This document shows positions 8,522 to 16,240 of a stretch of DNA of 64,000 nucleotides, one piece after another. Numbering within the stretch: position 1 is the first letter of the stretch; each line of letters opens with the position of its first letter. The DNA lies in contig CALICM010000007.1 of the NCBI GenBank assembly GCA_938049225.1, forward strand, positions 1 to 64,000, written 5' to 3'. The stretch comes from an uncultured Paracoccaceae bacterium. Its GTDB lineage: Bacteria; Pseudomonadota; Alphaproteobacteria; Rhodobacterales; Rhodobacteraceae. The notes below the pieces were generated by a model. It saw only the letters and a program-made list of their open reading frames with translations, did no database searches and was not told the DNA's origin. The position numbers were made by a program, and so were the translations under genes.

Positions 8522-11317
8522 ATGACACAGTCTTTCGGCAAGGGCCACCACCTGCATCTGATCGACGGCTCGGCCTTTATCTTTCGCGCCTTCCACGCCC
8601 TGCCGCCCCTGACCCGTAAGTCCGATGGTCTGCCCATTGGCGCGGTCAGCGGCTTTTGCAACATGATTTTTAAGATGGTCGAGGATAACGCAGGTCCTGA
8701 TGCGCCGACCCATGTGGCGGTGATCTTTGACAAAGGCAGCCACACGTTTCGCAATGAAATGTACGACCAATACAAGGCCAACCGCGATGCCATGTCCGAG
8801 GATCTGCGCCCTCAGATCCCGCTGACGCGCGACGCCACCCGCGCCTTCAACATCGCCTGCATCGAGAAAGAGGGGTTCGAGGCCGACGACATCATCGCCA
8901 CCTACGCCCGCGAGGCGCGCGAGGCGGGGGGGCGGGTGACGATCATCAGTTCGGACAAGGATCTGATGCAGTTGGTCGGTGGCGGTGTCGAAATGTTCGA
9001 TGCGATGAAGAACACCCGCCTGGGCCCCGAGGAGGTAGAGGCGAAATTCGGCGTCGGGCCGGATCGGGTCATCGACGTGCAGGCCTTGGCGGGGGACTCG
9101 GTGGATAATATTCCCGGCGCACCGGGCATAGGGATCAAGACCGCCGCCCTGCTCATCCAGGAATACGGGGATCTGGACAGCCTTTTGGAACGTGCCGACG
9201 AGATCAAGCAACCCAAACGGCGCCAGACCCTGATCGACCATGCGGACCAGATCCGGCTGAGCCGCGATCTGGTGACACTGGATCAAAATACGCCTGACCT
9301 GGAACCGCTGGATGCTTTGGAGGTTCGCGAACCCATAGCCGAAGACCTGCTCGGCTTTCTGTCCGAAATGGAGTTCCGGACCCTCACCAAACGCATTGCC
9401 GAGAAGCTGGGAATCGACGTGCCCGAGATGCCCGAACCCATCGCACGGGGCGCGACCCCCAGCGTGGAATTGGGGTTCGACACCGGCGCTTATACCTGCG
9501 TGCGCGATGCCGAGGCATTGCACACTTGGGTCGCGCAAATCATGGCCCGGGGCTATGTCGCCGTGGATACCGAGACGACCGGATTGGACGAGATGCGCGC
9601 CGATCTGGTCGGGATCTCGCTGTCGGTCGAGCCGGGGCAGGCCTGTTATATTCCCTTGGCGCATGTCAGCGGCTCGGGCGACCTGCTCGGCGCGGCCGAG
9701 CGGGTCGCAGGGCAGATGACGGTCGATGCGGCCTTGGCGATCCTGAAACCGGTTCTTGAGGATGACAGTGTCCTGAAGATCGGCCAGAACATGAAATACG
9801 ACCTCAAGATCTTCGCCCGCTACGGCGTTGCGGTCGCGCCCATCGCCGATACGATGCTCATGTCCTATGCCTGCCATGCGGGCCTGCATGGGCACGGAAT
9901 GGACACACTCAGCGAGCGGTATTTGAACCACACGCCGATCCCGATCAAATCGATCCTGGGGACCGGCAAATCGCAGATCACCTTTGACCAGGTGCCCATC
10001 GAGGACGCGGTGCCTTACGCTGCTGAGGATGCGGATATCACCCTGCGGCTATGGAAGCTGCTGGCGCCCAAAATGCCCGTAGAACAAGTGACGACGGTCT
10101 ATGAGACTATGGAGCGCCCGCTGGTGCCGGTCCTCGCACAGATGGAGATGGCGGGGATCACGGTGAACCGCGACCACCTGAGCCGCATGTCCAACAGTTT
10201 TGCACAGAAAATGGGGGGCTTAGAGGCGGAAATTCATGAACTGGCCGGACGTTCATTTAATGTGGGCTCGCCCAAGCAACTGGGTGAGATCCTGTTTGAC
10301 GAGATGAGCCTGGAGGGCGGCAAAAAAGGCAAGACCGGGGCCTATGCCACCGGTGCGGATGTGCTGGAGTCGTTGGCCGCGCAAGGGCACGATCTGCCCG
10401 CACGGGTGTTGGATTGGCGGCAGCTATCCAAACTGAAAAGCACCTACACCGATGCCCTGCAGGAGCATATTCACCCCGAGACCGGGCGGGTGCATACCTC
10501 GTACTCCATCGCGGGGGCGAACACCGGGCGCCTGGCCTCCACCGACCCGAACCTGCAGAACATCCCCGTCCGCACCGAAGAGGGGCGGCGGATCCGCGAG
10601 GCCTTTGTTCCCGCGCCGGGTAAGGTCCTGCTCAGCCTTGATTACAGCCAGATCGAGTTGCGGATCCTGGCGCATATCGCCGGGATCGATGCGCTACGGC
10701 AAGCCTTTCACGATGGGCTCGACATCCACGCGATGACGGCGTCCGAGATGTTCGACGTGCCCTTGGACGAAATGACGCCAGATGTGCGCCGTCAGGCCAA
10801 GGCGATCAACTTCGGCGTGATCTATGGCATTTCGGCCTTTGGCCTGGCCAACAATCTGCGCATCCCGCGCGACCAAGCCAAGGGGTTCATCGACCGCTAT
10901 TTCGAGCGGTTTCCCGGCATCCGCGAATACATGGACGACACCGTCGCCTTCGCCAAAAAGACTGGCTATGTCCAAACCCTGTTCGGCCGCAAGATCCACA
11001 CGCCCGAGATTGGCGCCAAGGGTCCCAAAGCGGGCTTCGCCTGGCGGGCCGCAATCAACGCGCCGATCCAAGGCACGGCCGCCGATGTGATCCGTCGCGC
11101 GATGATCCGCGTGCCTAAAGCGCTGGGGGATCTTCCGGCAACCATGCTGCTGCAGGTGCATGACGAACTGCTGTTCGAAGTGGCCGAGGACGCGGTCGAC
11201 CCCACAATCGCCGCCGTGCGCGCGGTGATGGAGGGCGCCGCGGACCCTGCGGTACATCTGTCCGTCCCACTCACCGTCGACGCAGGCACTGGCGCCAATT
11301 GGGCCGAGGCGCATTGA
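8522..11317 (+). CDS. polA: DNA polymerase I
   Basis: Repair and Okazaki-fragment processing polymerase, 931 residues. Domains in order: 5'-3' exonuclease (about 1-300; LIDGSAFIFRAFHALP, GFEADDIIATYA, SSDKDLMQL), 3'-5' proofreading exonuclease (about 320-520; motif DTETTGLD, then GQNMKYDLK and YAAEDADITLRL), and the family A polymerase. Polymerase motif A is LDYSQIELRILAHIA, motif B is RRQAKAINFGVIYGIS, and motif C is LLQVHDELLFE. Because the DTET motif is present, proofreading is likely retained. ATG at 8522 follows GCGAGGACGTC and is preferred over ATGs farther upstream. Confidence 0.97.
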   Translation: MTQSFGKGHHLHLIDGSAFIFRAFHALPPLTRKSDGLPIGAVSGFCNMIFKMVEDNAGPDAPTHVAVIFDKGSHTFRNEMYDQYKANRDAMSEDLRPQIPLTRDATRAFNIACIEKEGFEADDIIATYAREAREAGGRVTIISSDKDLMQLVGGGVEMFDAMKNTRLGPEEVEAKFGVGPDRVIDVQALAGDSVDNIPGAPGIGIKTAALLIQEYGDLDSLLERADEIKQPKRRQTLIDHADQIRLSRDLVTLDQNTPDLEPLDALEVREPIAEDLLGFLSEMEFRTLTKRIAEKLGIDVPEMPEPIARGATPSVELGFDTGAYTCVRDAEALHTWVAQIMARGYVAVDTETTGLDEMRADLVGISLSVEPGQACYIPLAHVSGSGDLLGAAERVAGQMTVDAALAILKPVLEDDSVLKIGQNMKYDLKIFARYGVAVAPIADTMLMSYACHAGLHGHGMDTLSERYLNHTPIPIKSILGTGKSQITFDQVPIEDAVPYAAEDADITLRLWKLLAPKMPVEQVTTVYETMERPLVPVLAQMEMAGITVNRDHLSRMSNSFAQKMGGLEAEIHELAGRSFNVGSPKQLGEILFDEMSLEGGKKGKTGAYATGADVLESLAAQGHDLPARVLDWRQLSKLKSTYTDALQEHIHPETGRVHTSYSIAGANTGRLASTDPNLQNIPVRTEEGRRIREAFVPAPGKVLLSLDYSQIELRILAHIAGIDALRQAFHDGLDIHAMTASEMFDVPLDEMTPDVRRQAKAINFGVIYGISAFGLANNLRIPRDQAKGFIDRYFERFPGIREYMDDTVAFAKKTGYVQTLFGRKIHTPEIGAKGPKAGFAWRAAINAPIQGTAADVIRRAMIRVPKALGDLPATMLLQVHDELLFEVAEDAVDPTIAAVRAVMEGAADPAVHLSVPLTVDAGTGANWAEAH

Positions 11318-11436
11318 AACCCTGCTAGGAAATCTGGACCCTCGGCGAGCACCTACAGCAGTCAGCGACACCGCCCGCGCAGTCGTCTCCTCATCTGGAG
11401 GGACACCAAGAATTGGGCTGGAACCACGAAGGCTCG

Positions 11437-11472
11437 CCCGCCTTCGAATGTCAAGGTCAAGCCCAAACCCAC
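11437..11472. repeat. 36-bp direct repeat, left copy
   Basis: The 36 bases starting CCCGCCTTCGAAT match those at 12151-12186 at 31 positions, in the same orientation. The pair brackets the broken CutA/NIF3-like gene and the first 179-bp-type repeat, so it may mark the ends of an inserted or duplicated segment. There is no recognisable gene between polA and 11541. Confidence 0.6.
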
Positions 11473-11540
11473 CAAAAAGAGCATTGCTTGGCCGCCTGGC
11501 TATGGCGTAGAACAATAAGAGAACAAGCGCCGGGGGATGT

Positions 11541-11999
11541 ATGTCGGAGCTTTCCAATTATCGGGCGAATTCGGGAAAACTGGTGCCAGTCTTCACAATA
11601 GAAGTGCAGACTTTACCGGAAGACACGGATCGCATCCTAGATGAAGTCATGAAAGTTCATCCCTTGAGCTTTGGGCGCTACCAAAGAAATGCGAGCGTCT
11701 CAGCGCTTGGGAAGGAAACTGCTCAACCAGAGCCGAGTTCGACAACTACAACGCATGTTGACGGTTTCGAGGTTGGTTCGACAGAGACCTACCCAATGGT
11801 CGAGCTGAAAATCTCGATTGATCGTGACCTTGCAGAGCTTTAGAAGGTGATGGACGCAATAATCTACGCACACCACTACGAAGAACCAGTGATTTTTATT
11901 CGGGAGGATTGGGCGAGCCGCGCCGCCTACGATCCACAAAGTGACAATGCAAACCGTTGGTGGAACAATGGGAAGGGGCTGCCTAAGAGGATCGACTAA
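11541..11999 (+). pseudogene. CutA/NIF3-like alpha-beta domain gene broken by an in-frame TAG
   Basis: The frame opens at ATG 11541 and runs 100 codons to TAG at 11841-11843. It then continues in the same frame for 51 more codons to TAA at 11997. Joined across the stop, the product is about 152 residues and reads as one domain: beta strands around VPVFTIEV and MVELKISI and a final YAHHYEEPVIFI. The last resembles the HPYEEP signature of the CutA-like domain found in NIF3/YqfO proteins. The conserved YEEP part lies after the stop. This is either a recent nonsense pseudogene, a readthrough case, or a sequencing error. Family assignment is by motif resemblance only. Confidence 0.6.
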
Positions 12000-12020
12000 G
12001 CGAGCGACAGCAAAGTCAGC

Positions 12021-12150
12021 GCATTACAGAATACGTTGCTTATTGACGTCACCTCCAACATTTACGGGACTGACCGTCGGCCCACAATGAACATCAGGCG
12101 GTGTCCAAGCCTGCCACCAGCCCCCCCCGGTCGGCGGGACTACCGCTCGA
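12021..12150 (+). repeat. Structured intergenic repeat, copy 1 (shortened)
   Basis: Begins GCATTACAGAATAC and carries the shared GACTGACCGTCGGCCCACA and CCGGTCGGCGGGA segments. It aligns with copies at 12973-13151 and 13941-14119 but loses similarity after about 12145, where the second 36-bp direct repeat begins. The 5' arm of its central hairpin is degraded to a run of C. Confidence 0.7.
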
Positions 12151-12186
12151 CCCGCCTTCGAATATTAAGATCGAGCCCAACCCCAC
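12151..12186. repeat. 36-bp direct repeat, right copy
   Basis: Partner of 11437-11472, 31 of 36 bases identical. It replaces the right part of the 179-bp repeat in copy 1. From 12187 to 12358 I see nothing recognisable. Confidence 0.6.
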
Positions 12187-12358
12187 GCCAAAGCGCCCGC
12201 CGGCACGGAACAAAAGACGAAACAGCCAGCCGCTTTGCCGCTCACGGCTGATCTTGGCGTTTCAAAGCTCAGCGAGCCCGGTCAGATGGCGGCTCTCAGC
12301 CCATTACTCTGATCTTCCGCGATGCGGCGAGTAGCTCTTGCCGCGAGTTTAACCCGCC

Positions 12359-12775
12359 TTACCCGTTTCGTCCTGCTTCGTTCGGATCGCTGGAGAAAAG
12401 TGCGATCTTGTTGCCTTGAGGGTCGCGAAGGTAGCCAACATAGAAATGGGGTCCATAAGAGCGACGGAAGCCCGGCTGGCCCTCGTCGGAACCGCCAGCG
12501 GAGAGCGCGGAGGCGTGAAGGTCACGAACTTGCTTTTGATTCCGCGCCTCGAATGCGACCATAGAACCGTTGCCAGCCGAGGCTAGGCGTCTATCGAAGG
12601 TTGGTTTAACGTAGAAGTCAGGCAGAACGGGAGGCTGACCCGGTTGTACGGGCAGTGCGTAACTCAGGCCCTCAGGACCCTCCTCCAATTCGTAGCCAAG
12701 GACTGGCAGGAAAGCGGAATAAAACCGTTTCGCGCGCGCGATATCATCCGCACCGACTGTAACGTAGGCAATCAT
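12359..12775 (-). CDS. VOC (glyoxalase/bleomycin-resistance) superfamily protein
   Basis: A 138-residue protein of the vicinal oxygen chelate fold, with the paired beta-alpha-beta-beta-beta modules expected. The N-terminus is MIAYVTVGADDIARAKRFY, and the C-terminal module holds GPHFYVGYLRDPQGNKIALF, typical of small metal-binding VOC proteins. Members include glyoxalase I, fosfomycin-resistance enzymes and antibiotic-binding proteins; sequence alone does not choose. It lies on the opposite strand to the other small genes in this accessory patch and sits between repeat copies 1 and 2. The ribosome-binding site is weak. Confidence 0.8.
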   Translation of the reverse strand: MIAYVTVGADDIARAKRFYSAFLPVLGYELEEGPEGLSYALPVQPGQPPVLPDFYVKPTFDRRLASAGNGSMVAFEARNQKQVRDLHASALSAGGSDEGQPGFRRSYGPHFYVGYLRDPQGNKIALFSSDPNEAGRNG

Positions 12776-12972
12776 ATTTCGTGCTTCTTTATGGGAATTT
12801 GGTTATTCAATCGAAATCACTGCATTGTTGTAGGCCAAGACAAAACTAAGCTCAACAAAAGACCCTTTCTTGACCCCAAAAACGACATCAGTGCAATTGC
12901 AGCGAAAGCGCACTTTCTCCGCGCATAAACCAATTCGGCTTGCTGCGGGCGAAATCGCGTAGCTGGCGCATC

Positions 12973-13151
12973 GCATCACAGAATACATTGCTTGTTAACG
13001 TCACGTCCAACATTGATGGGACTGACCGTCGAACCACAACAAAAGTAGGGTGATGTACAAGGCCGCCATCTGGCCCCGCCGGTCGGCGGGACCGGCACTG
13101 TCGGGCTATCCCGTCAGCTGAACCATATCACCGCCTTCAACGGGTGGATTA
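12973..13151 (+). repeat. Structured intergenic repeat, copy 2 (full, 179 bp)
   Basis: Begins GCATCACAGAATAC and ends CAACGGGTGGATTA. It contains the hairpin CCCGCC-GGTC-GGCGGG, then CTGTCGGG-CTAT-CCCGTCAG, and the conserved AACCATATCACCGCCTTCAACGGGT tail. It is 179 bp like copy 3 and lies between the two VOC genes, directly before an IS3 orfA remnant. Confidence 0.8.
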
Positions 13152-13157
13152 CTCACA

Positions 13158-13329
13158 GTGACCTGGTTCGGATGCACGTCGAACTGTGTTGCCAGCACGC
13201 TCCTGTTTCGAGGAAACCCGTCCACTGGACACATTTCTATTCCCTCACACTCTTGTCACCCTTCAAAGCCGACAACGCGACTTTCGCCTTGAAAGCAGGG
13301 TTGTGATTCCATCGTGTTCGTCTTGCCAT
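13158..13329 (-). pseudogene. Remnant of an IS3-family transposase OrfA
   Basis: On the minus strand from ATG 13329 the frame reads MARRTRWNHNPAFKAK and then VALSALKGDKSVRE before a TAG at 13239. This is the N-terminus of IS3-family OrfA (HTH_Tnp_1 type). In another frame, 13199-13158 encodes VLATQFDVHPNQVT, the next conserved OrfA segment. About 40 bp of unrelated sequence and a frameshift separate the two parts, and nothing of OrfB remains. Clearly dead; it marks past IS activity in this patch. Confidence 0.8.
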
Positions 13330-13487
13330 TTTCGCTCCTTCGTCCCGGCAACGCTGCCAGATCAGGAGCGGAAAATCCACCTAACTCAACTGTTCAGATT
13401 TGTCCCGCCACCTCTCAGAGAGCCCCGCTTGACCGTTCATTGACCGACGCCTAGGGTCGTTCTCGGGCCTTTAACCTAGGAAACGTT

Positions 13488-13877
13488 ATGTTTGATCACC
13501 TAGAATTTTCCGTTGAAAACATTAATGATGCACGCCGCTTCTATGTACCAATCTGTAAGGCAATTGGTGCTCACGAGGTTTTTTTTGATGCAGATTCTGG
13601 CGAACTCGGAATAGGGTCGGACAACAGCGTCAATTTTCTACTCACAGAAGGGAAATTGACTACGCCCAAACTTCACATTTGCTTCAAGGCCTTGAGCAAG
13701 GAAAGTGTTGAAACAGCATATTTAGGTGCACTATCTGGAGGCGGAAGCTGTAATGGGAAGCCAGGTTACCGGGACCACTATGCAGCAGGCTATTTCGCTG
13801 CTTTCATCATAGATCCTGACGGGCACAACGTCGAGATTTTGTTTCGAGAGCCAAGTAACATAGCTGGGGGGGCGTAA
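13488..13877 (+). CDS. VOC superfamily protein, lower-GC, probably acquired
   Basis: A 129-residue VOC-fold protein beginning MFDHLEFSVENINDARRFY and ending with FAAFIIDPDGHNVEILFRE, where the glutamate is a usual metal ligand. TAGGAAACGTT precedes the ATG, giving a good ribosome-binding site. Codon use is clearly more A/T-rich than in the chromosomal genes around it, which supports recent acquisition. It is followed by repeat copy 3. Function beyond the fold is unknown; the other VOC protein 700 bp away is only distantly similar, so this is not a simple duplication. Confidence 0.85.
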   Translation: MFDHLEFSVENINDARRFYVPICKAIGAHEVFFDADSGELGIGSDNSVNFLLTEGKLTTPKLHICFKALSKESVETAYLGALSGGGSCNGKPGYRDHYAAGYFAAFIIDPDGHNVEILFREPSNIAGGA

Positions 13878-13940
13878 GCCGCCTCAGATTAGAGTTTGCG
13901 TTGATTTATCGGCGCCTACGCAATGATTGTGATGCCCCGC

Positions 13941-14119
13941 GCATAAAAGAATACACTGCTTGTTAACGTCACGTCCAACATTGATAGGACTGACCGTCGG
14001 CCCACAATAAACATTAGGCGGTGTCCAAGGTCGCCATCAGACCCTGCCGGTCGGCAGGATCCGCACTGTCGGGTCACCCCGTCAGCGGAACCATATCACC
14101 GCCTTCAACGGGTAGATTA
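13941..14119 (+). repeat. Structured intergenic repeat, copy 3 (full, 179 bp)
   Basis: Begins GCATAAAAGAATACACTGC and ends CAACGGGTAGATTA. The central hairpin is CCTGCC-GGTC-GGCAGG; compared with copy 2 both sides of one pair have changed together (T-A against C-G). It starts 64 bp after the VOC gene stop and runs straight into the 100-bp palindromic element. Confidence 0.8.
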
Positions 14120-14219
14120 AAGCGTTTCACCTTTACCTTGAGACATATCTCATCACCTAACGCGTTGAAATCTATGATTTCAGGCAGCGTTAGGTGATTC
14201 AAGTTTAAGGCGAAGCGCG
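14119..14219. repeat. 100-bp palindromic, MITE-like element, copy A
   Basis: An imperfect inverted repeat. Outer arms AAAGCGTTTCACCTTTACCTTGA and TCAAGTTTAAGGCGAAGCGC (reverse complement) surround a perfect 12-bp inner pair ATCACCTAACGC / GCGTTAGGTGAT and a central GAAATC-TAT-GATTTC stem. About 93% identical to 59621-59720. No coding capacity. Confidence 0.8.
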
Positions 14220-14281
14220 ATAGTCACAGGCTTTGATCATTTGAACAACAAAAACATGGTCCACATATCACGGGTGAGGAC

Positions 14282-14950
14282 CTAGGGGGCGGTTGTTAAC
14301 ATCTCTTGGCCCGATTTGATCAGCGCTTTCGTGCAGCCCAGCGCCCGCAGCGAACGCTCGGTTGTTTCATCCGCGACGCGCAGCGGTTCGGACCCGTCAG
14401 TCCGCACACCAGATTGCGCCAGATCCGCCGCGCCGTGGATTGCACTCCACAGAAAATAGATGTCCTCCATCTGAGGTGGATCCGCCAACCCACCCAAACG
14501 GTGCATATCGCGGCAGTTCTCGACCGTGCAATCCAGGACGGTGTAGCGCATTAACTCTGGATCGTGCTTCAGATCCTCGCGGCACAACACGCCGATCCTA
14601 CCGAACATCATCCGCCATAGGGTGGGGTTGCCATAGGCGAAGCACACAAAGGCGCGCCCCATTTCAAAGGCCCGCGCGACGGAATGCTCAGCGGACGAGG
14701 CCACGCACCCCTCGGCGCGGATCTTGAAGAACACTTCGCGAAGATGCAGGAAACCCTGGTGGACAACCGCCTTCAGCAACGCGTCCTTATCGCAGAAATG
14801 TCTATAGACCGCGCCCGACGACACCCCCAGATCCCGCGCCGCCGCCCGCAGGCTCATGCTGTCGATCTGTCCTTGATCCGTCGCGCGACGGGCATAGACG
14901 ACCAAAGCGTCCCGTAAATCGCCACGGCGAAGAGGAGGTATGTCATTCAT
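14282..14950 (-). CDS. TetR-family transcriptional regulator
   Basis: A 222-residue repressor-type protein. The N-terminal helix-turn-helix covers about residues 25-65, including SLRAAARDLGVSSGAVYRHFCDKDALL, the hallmark TetR segment. The C-terminal half is a helical ligand-binding and dimer domain with a FGNP-like region (FAYGNPTLWRMMF) seen in the WHG-type TetR C-terminal domain. A perfect 13-bp inverted repeat abuts the start codon, so autorepression is likely. No divergently transcribed target gene shares the operator: the gene upstream reads the same way. The ligand and other targets are unknown. Confidence 0.9.
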   Translation of the reverse strand: MNDIPPLRRGDLRDALVVYARRATDQGQIDSMSLRAAARDLGVSSGAVYRHFCDKDALLKAVVHQGFLHLREVFFKIRAEGCVASSAEHSVARAFEMGRAFVCFAYGNPTLWRMMFGRIGVLCREDLKHDPELMRYTVLDCTVENCRDMHRLGGLADPPQMEDIYFLWSAIHGAADLAQSGVRTDGSEPLRVADETTERSLRALGCTKALIKSGQEMLTTAP

Positions 14951-14985
14951 GACCCAGTTGTAAGCATTGATTACAACTGGGTCAA
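14951..14985 (-). promoter_or_regulatory. Operator and promoter of the TetR gene
   Basis: GACCCAGTTGTAA (14951-14963) and TTACAACTGGGTC (14971-14983) form a perfect 13-bp inverted repeat with a 7-bp spacer. On the minus strand TTGACC (-35, 14985-14980) and TACAAC (-10, 14962-14957) are 17 bp apart, both inside the palindrome. Only six bases separate the -10 from the ATG, so the transcript would be leaderless. Confidence 0.8.
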
Positions 14986-15037
14986 TTCACCAGGATGTGG
15001 GGCCCAAAGATACCATCGGGTCTTTGAGCCACGCGGC

Positions 15038-15265
15038 CTAGAAGTCGCTTGTGATACCCTTGCTTTCCCAGTCGCCAAAGCGGATCGGTTCTGGACCATC
15101 GCGACCGCCCAATTCCGTGGGCAGGCCCAAGGGACTGGCCGCCTTGCGCCGTGCTTCAGCCTCGGCCAACGCGCGTTTTGCCGCTGCCACCCGGCGGTCG
15201 GTCGCGCTGGCCTTTATGTCATGGTTTGGTTTTGGATCTTGGGGCACGCCCTTCTCCTTTTCCAT
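15038..15265 (-). CDS. DUF1674 protein, SDHAF4-like succinate dehydrogenase assembly factor
   Basis: A 75-residue protein ending ELGGRDGPEPIRFGDW followed by ESKGITSDF, the diagnostic C-terminal signature of DUF1674 / SDHAF4. In eukaryotes this family binds the flavinylated SdhA subunit and promotes complex II assembly; a similar role in alphaproteobacteria is inferred. The N-terminal half is lysine/alanine-rich and probably helical. It is divergent from htpX with about 50 bp between starts. Confidence 0.85.
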   Translation of the reverse strand: MEKEKGVPQDPKPNHDIKASATDRRVAAAKRALAEAEARRKAASPLGLPTELGGRDGPEPIRFGDWESKGITSDF

Positions 15266-15316
15266 CTGCCTCGTTATATGGGGCGAAAGGTGTAACGCAA
15301 CAAGGGACTGTTGGGC

Positions 15317-16240
15317 ATGAACCTGGTGCGTACCGGTGTGCTGCTGGCGATACTCACCGCTTTGATGATGGGGGTTGGCTTTTTGATTGGCGGTGGGACT
15401 GGCCTGCTGCTGGCCTTTGGTGTCGCGGTGGCCACCAATGCATATGCCTATTGGAACTCGGACAAACTGGCGTTACGGATGCACAATGCACGGCCGGTTA
15501 CAGCGATGTCGCATCGCCCGTTGATCGAAACCGTTGCCAGACTGGCGAAGGAGGCCGATCTGCCGATGCCGGGAATCTATGTCATCGATACGCCTCAGGC
15601 CAACGCCTTTGCCACCGGGCGCAACCCGGAAAACGCGGCCGTTGCGGTAACCCTAGGTCTGTTGCGGAACCTAAATCAGGCCGAAGTCGAAGGGGTCATC
15701 GCACATGAACTGGCGCATATTAAGAACCGCGATACCTTGACCATGACAATCGCCGCGACCGTGGCCGGCGCGATCACAATGCTGGCCAATATCGGCTTTT
15801 GGATGGGAGGCAATCGCAACGAGGGGCATTTCGGCCGCTTCGGAGTGCTGATCGCGGCCCTTTTGGCACCCACGGCCGCGACGCTGATTCAGATGACCGT
15901 CAGCCGCACGCGCGAGTTCGCGGCCGATCGGACCGCCGCCGAAATCACCGGGCAACCCCTGGCCCTGGCCAGCGCGCTGAAGACAATATCCAACGATGCC
16001 ACTTGGACCCGTATGGGCAGTGCCGAGGCGCATCCAACCGCCGCCCATATGTTCATCATCAACCCCCTGCAAGGTATGCGGATCGACAAGTTGTTCTCTA
16101 CCCACCCGCCAACCGCGCACCGTATTGCAGCGCTTGAAGCTATGGCGCACGAGGGGGCGTACCGGCAGCCCCGGCTCGAAACTTTCTCGGAACGTATCAA
16201 CTTGCGCCCAAGCTCAATCCCCAAAGTCCTGCGTCGATGA
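15317..16240 (+). CDS. htpX: Membrane zinc metalloprotease HtpX
   Basis: Inner-membrane M48 protease involved in quality control of membrane proteins. The 307-residue protein starts with two hydrophobic segments (about residues 5-40), has the catalytic HELAHIKNRD motif (HExxH) near residue 130, two further hydrophobic stretches, and the downstream glutamate in REFAADR that completes the zinc site. I chose ATG at 15317; the TTG two codons upstream is possible. It overlaps rsmB by four bases (ATGA), starting a long same-strand run of genes. Confidence 0.95.
   Translation: MNLVRTGVLLAILTALMMGVGFLIGGGTGLLLAFGVAVATNAYAYWNSDKLALRMHNARPVTAMSHRPLIETVARLAKEADLPMPGIYVIDTPQANAFATGRNPENAAVAVTLGLLRNLNQAEVEGVIAHELAHIKNRDTLTMTIAATVAGAITMLANIGFWMGGNRNEGHFGRFGVLIAALLAPTAATLIQMTVSRTREFAADRTAAEITGQPLALASALKTISNDATWTRMGSAEAHPTAAHMFIINPLQGMRIDKLFSTHPPTAHRIAALEAMAHEGAYRQPRLETFSERINLRPSSIPKVLRR

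Noticed and set aside
8423-9931. A 502-codon open frame opposite polA
   Set aside because: Shadow of polA in an antisense frame; no recognisable domain or start signal.
11841-11843. Programmed readthrough or pyrrolysine at the internal TAG
   Set aside because: No downstream stem-loop or associated tRNA/synthetase is visible; simple nonsense mutation or sequencing error is more likely.
13186-13443. An 85-codon frame on the plus strand
   Set aside because: It lies antisense to the IS3 OrfA remnant and gives no recognisable protein.
12021-14119. attC sites of an integron
   Set aside because: GTCCAAC in copies 2 and 3 fits one core site (RYYYAAC), but a paired GTTRRRY at the right distance is missing, the repeats are far longer than usual, and no intI is in the window.
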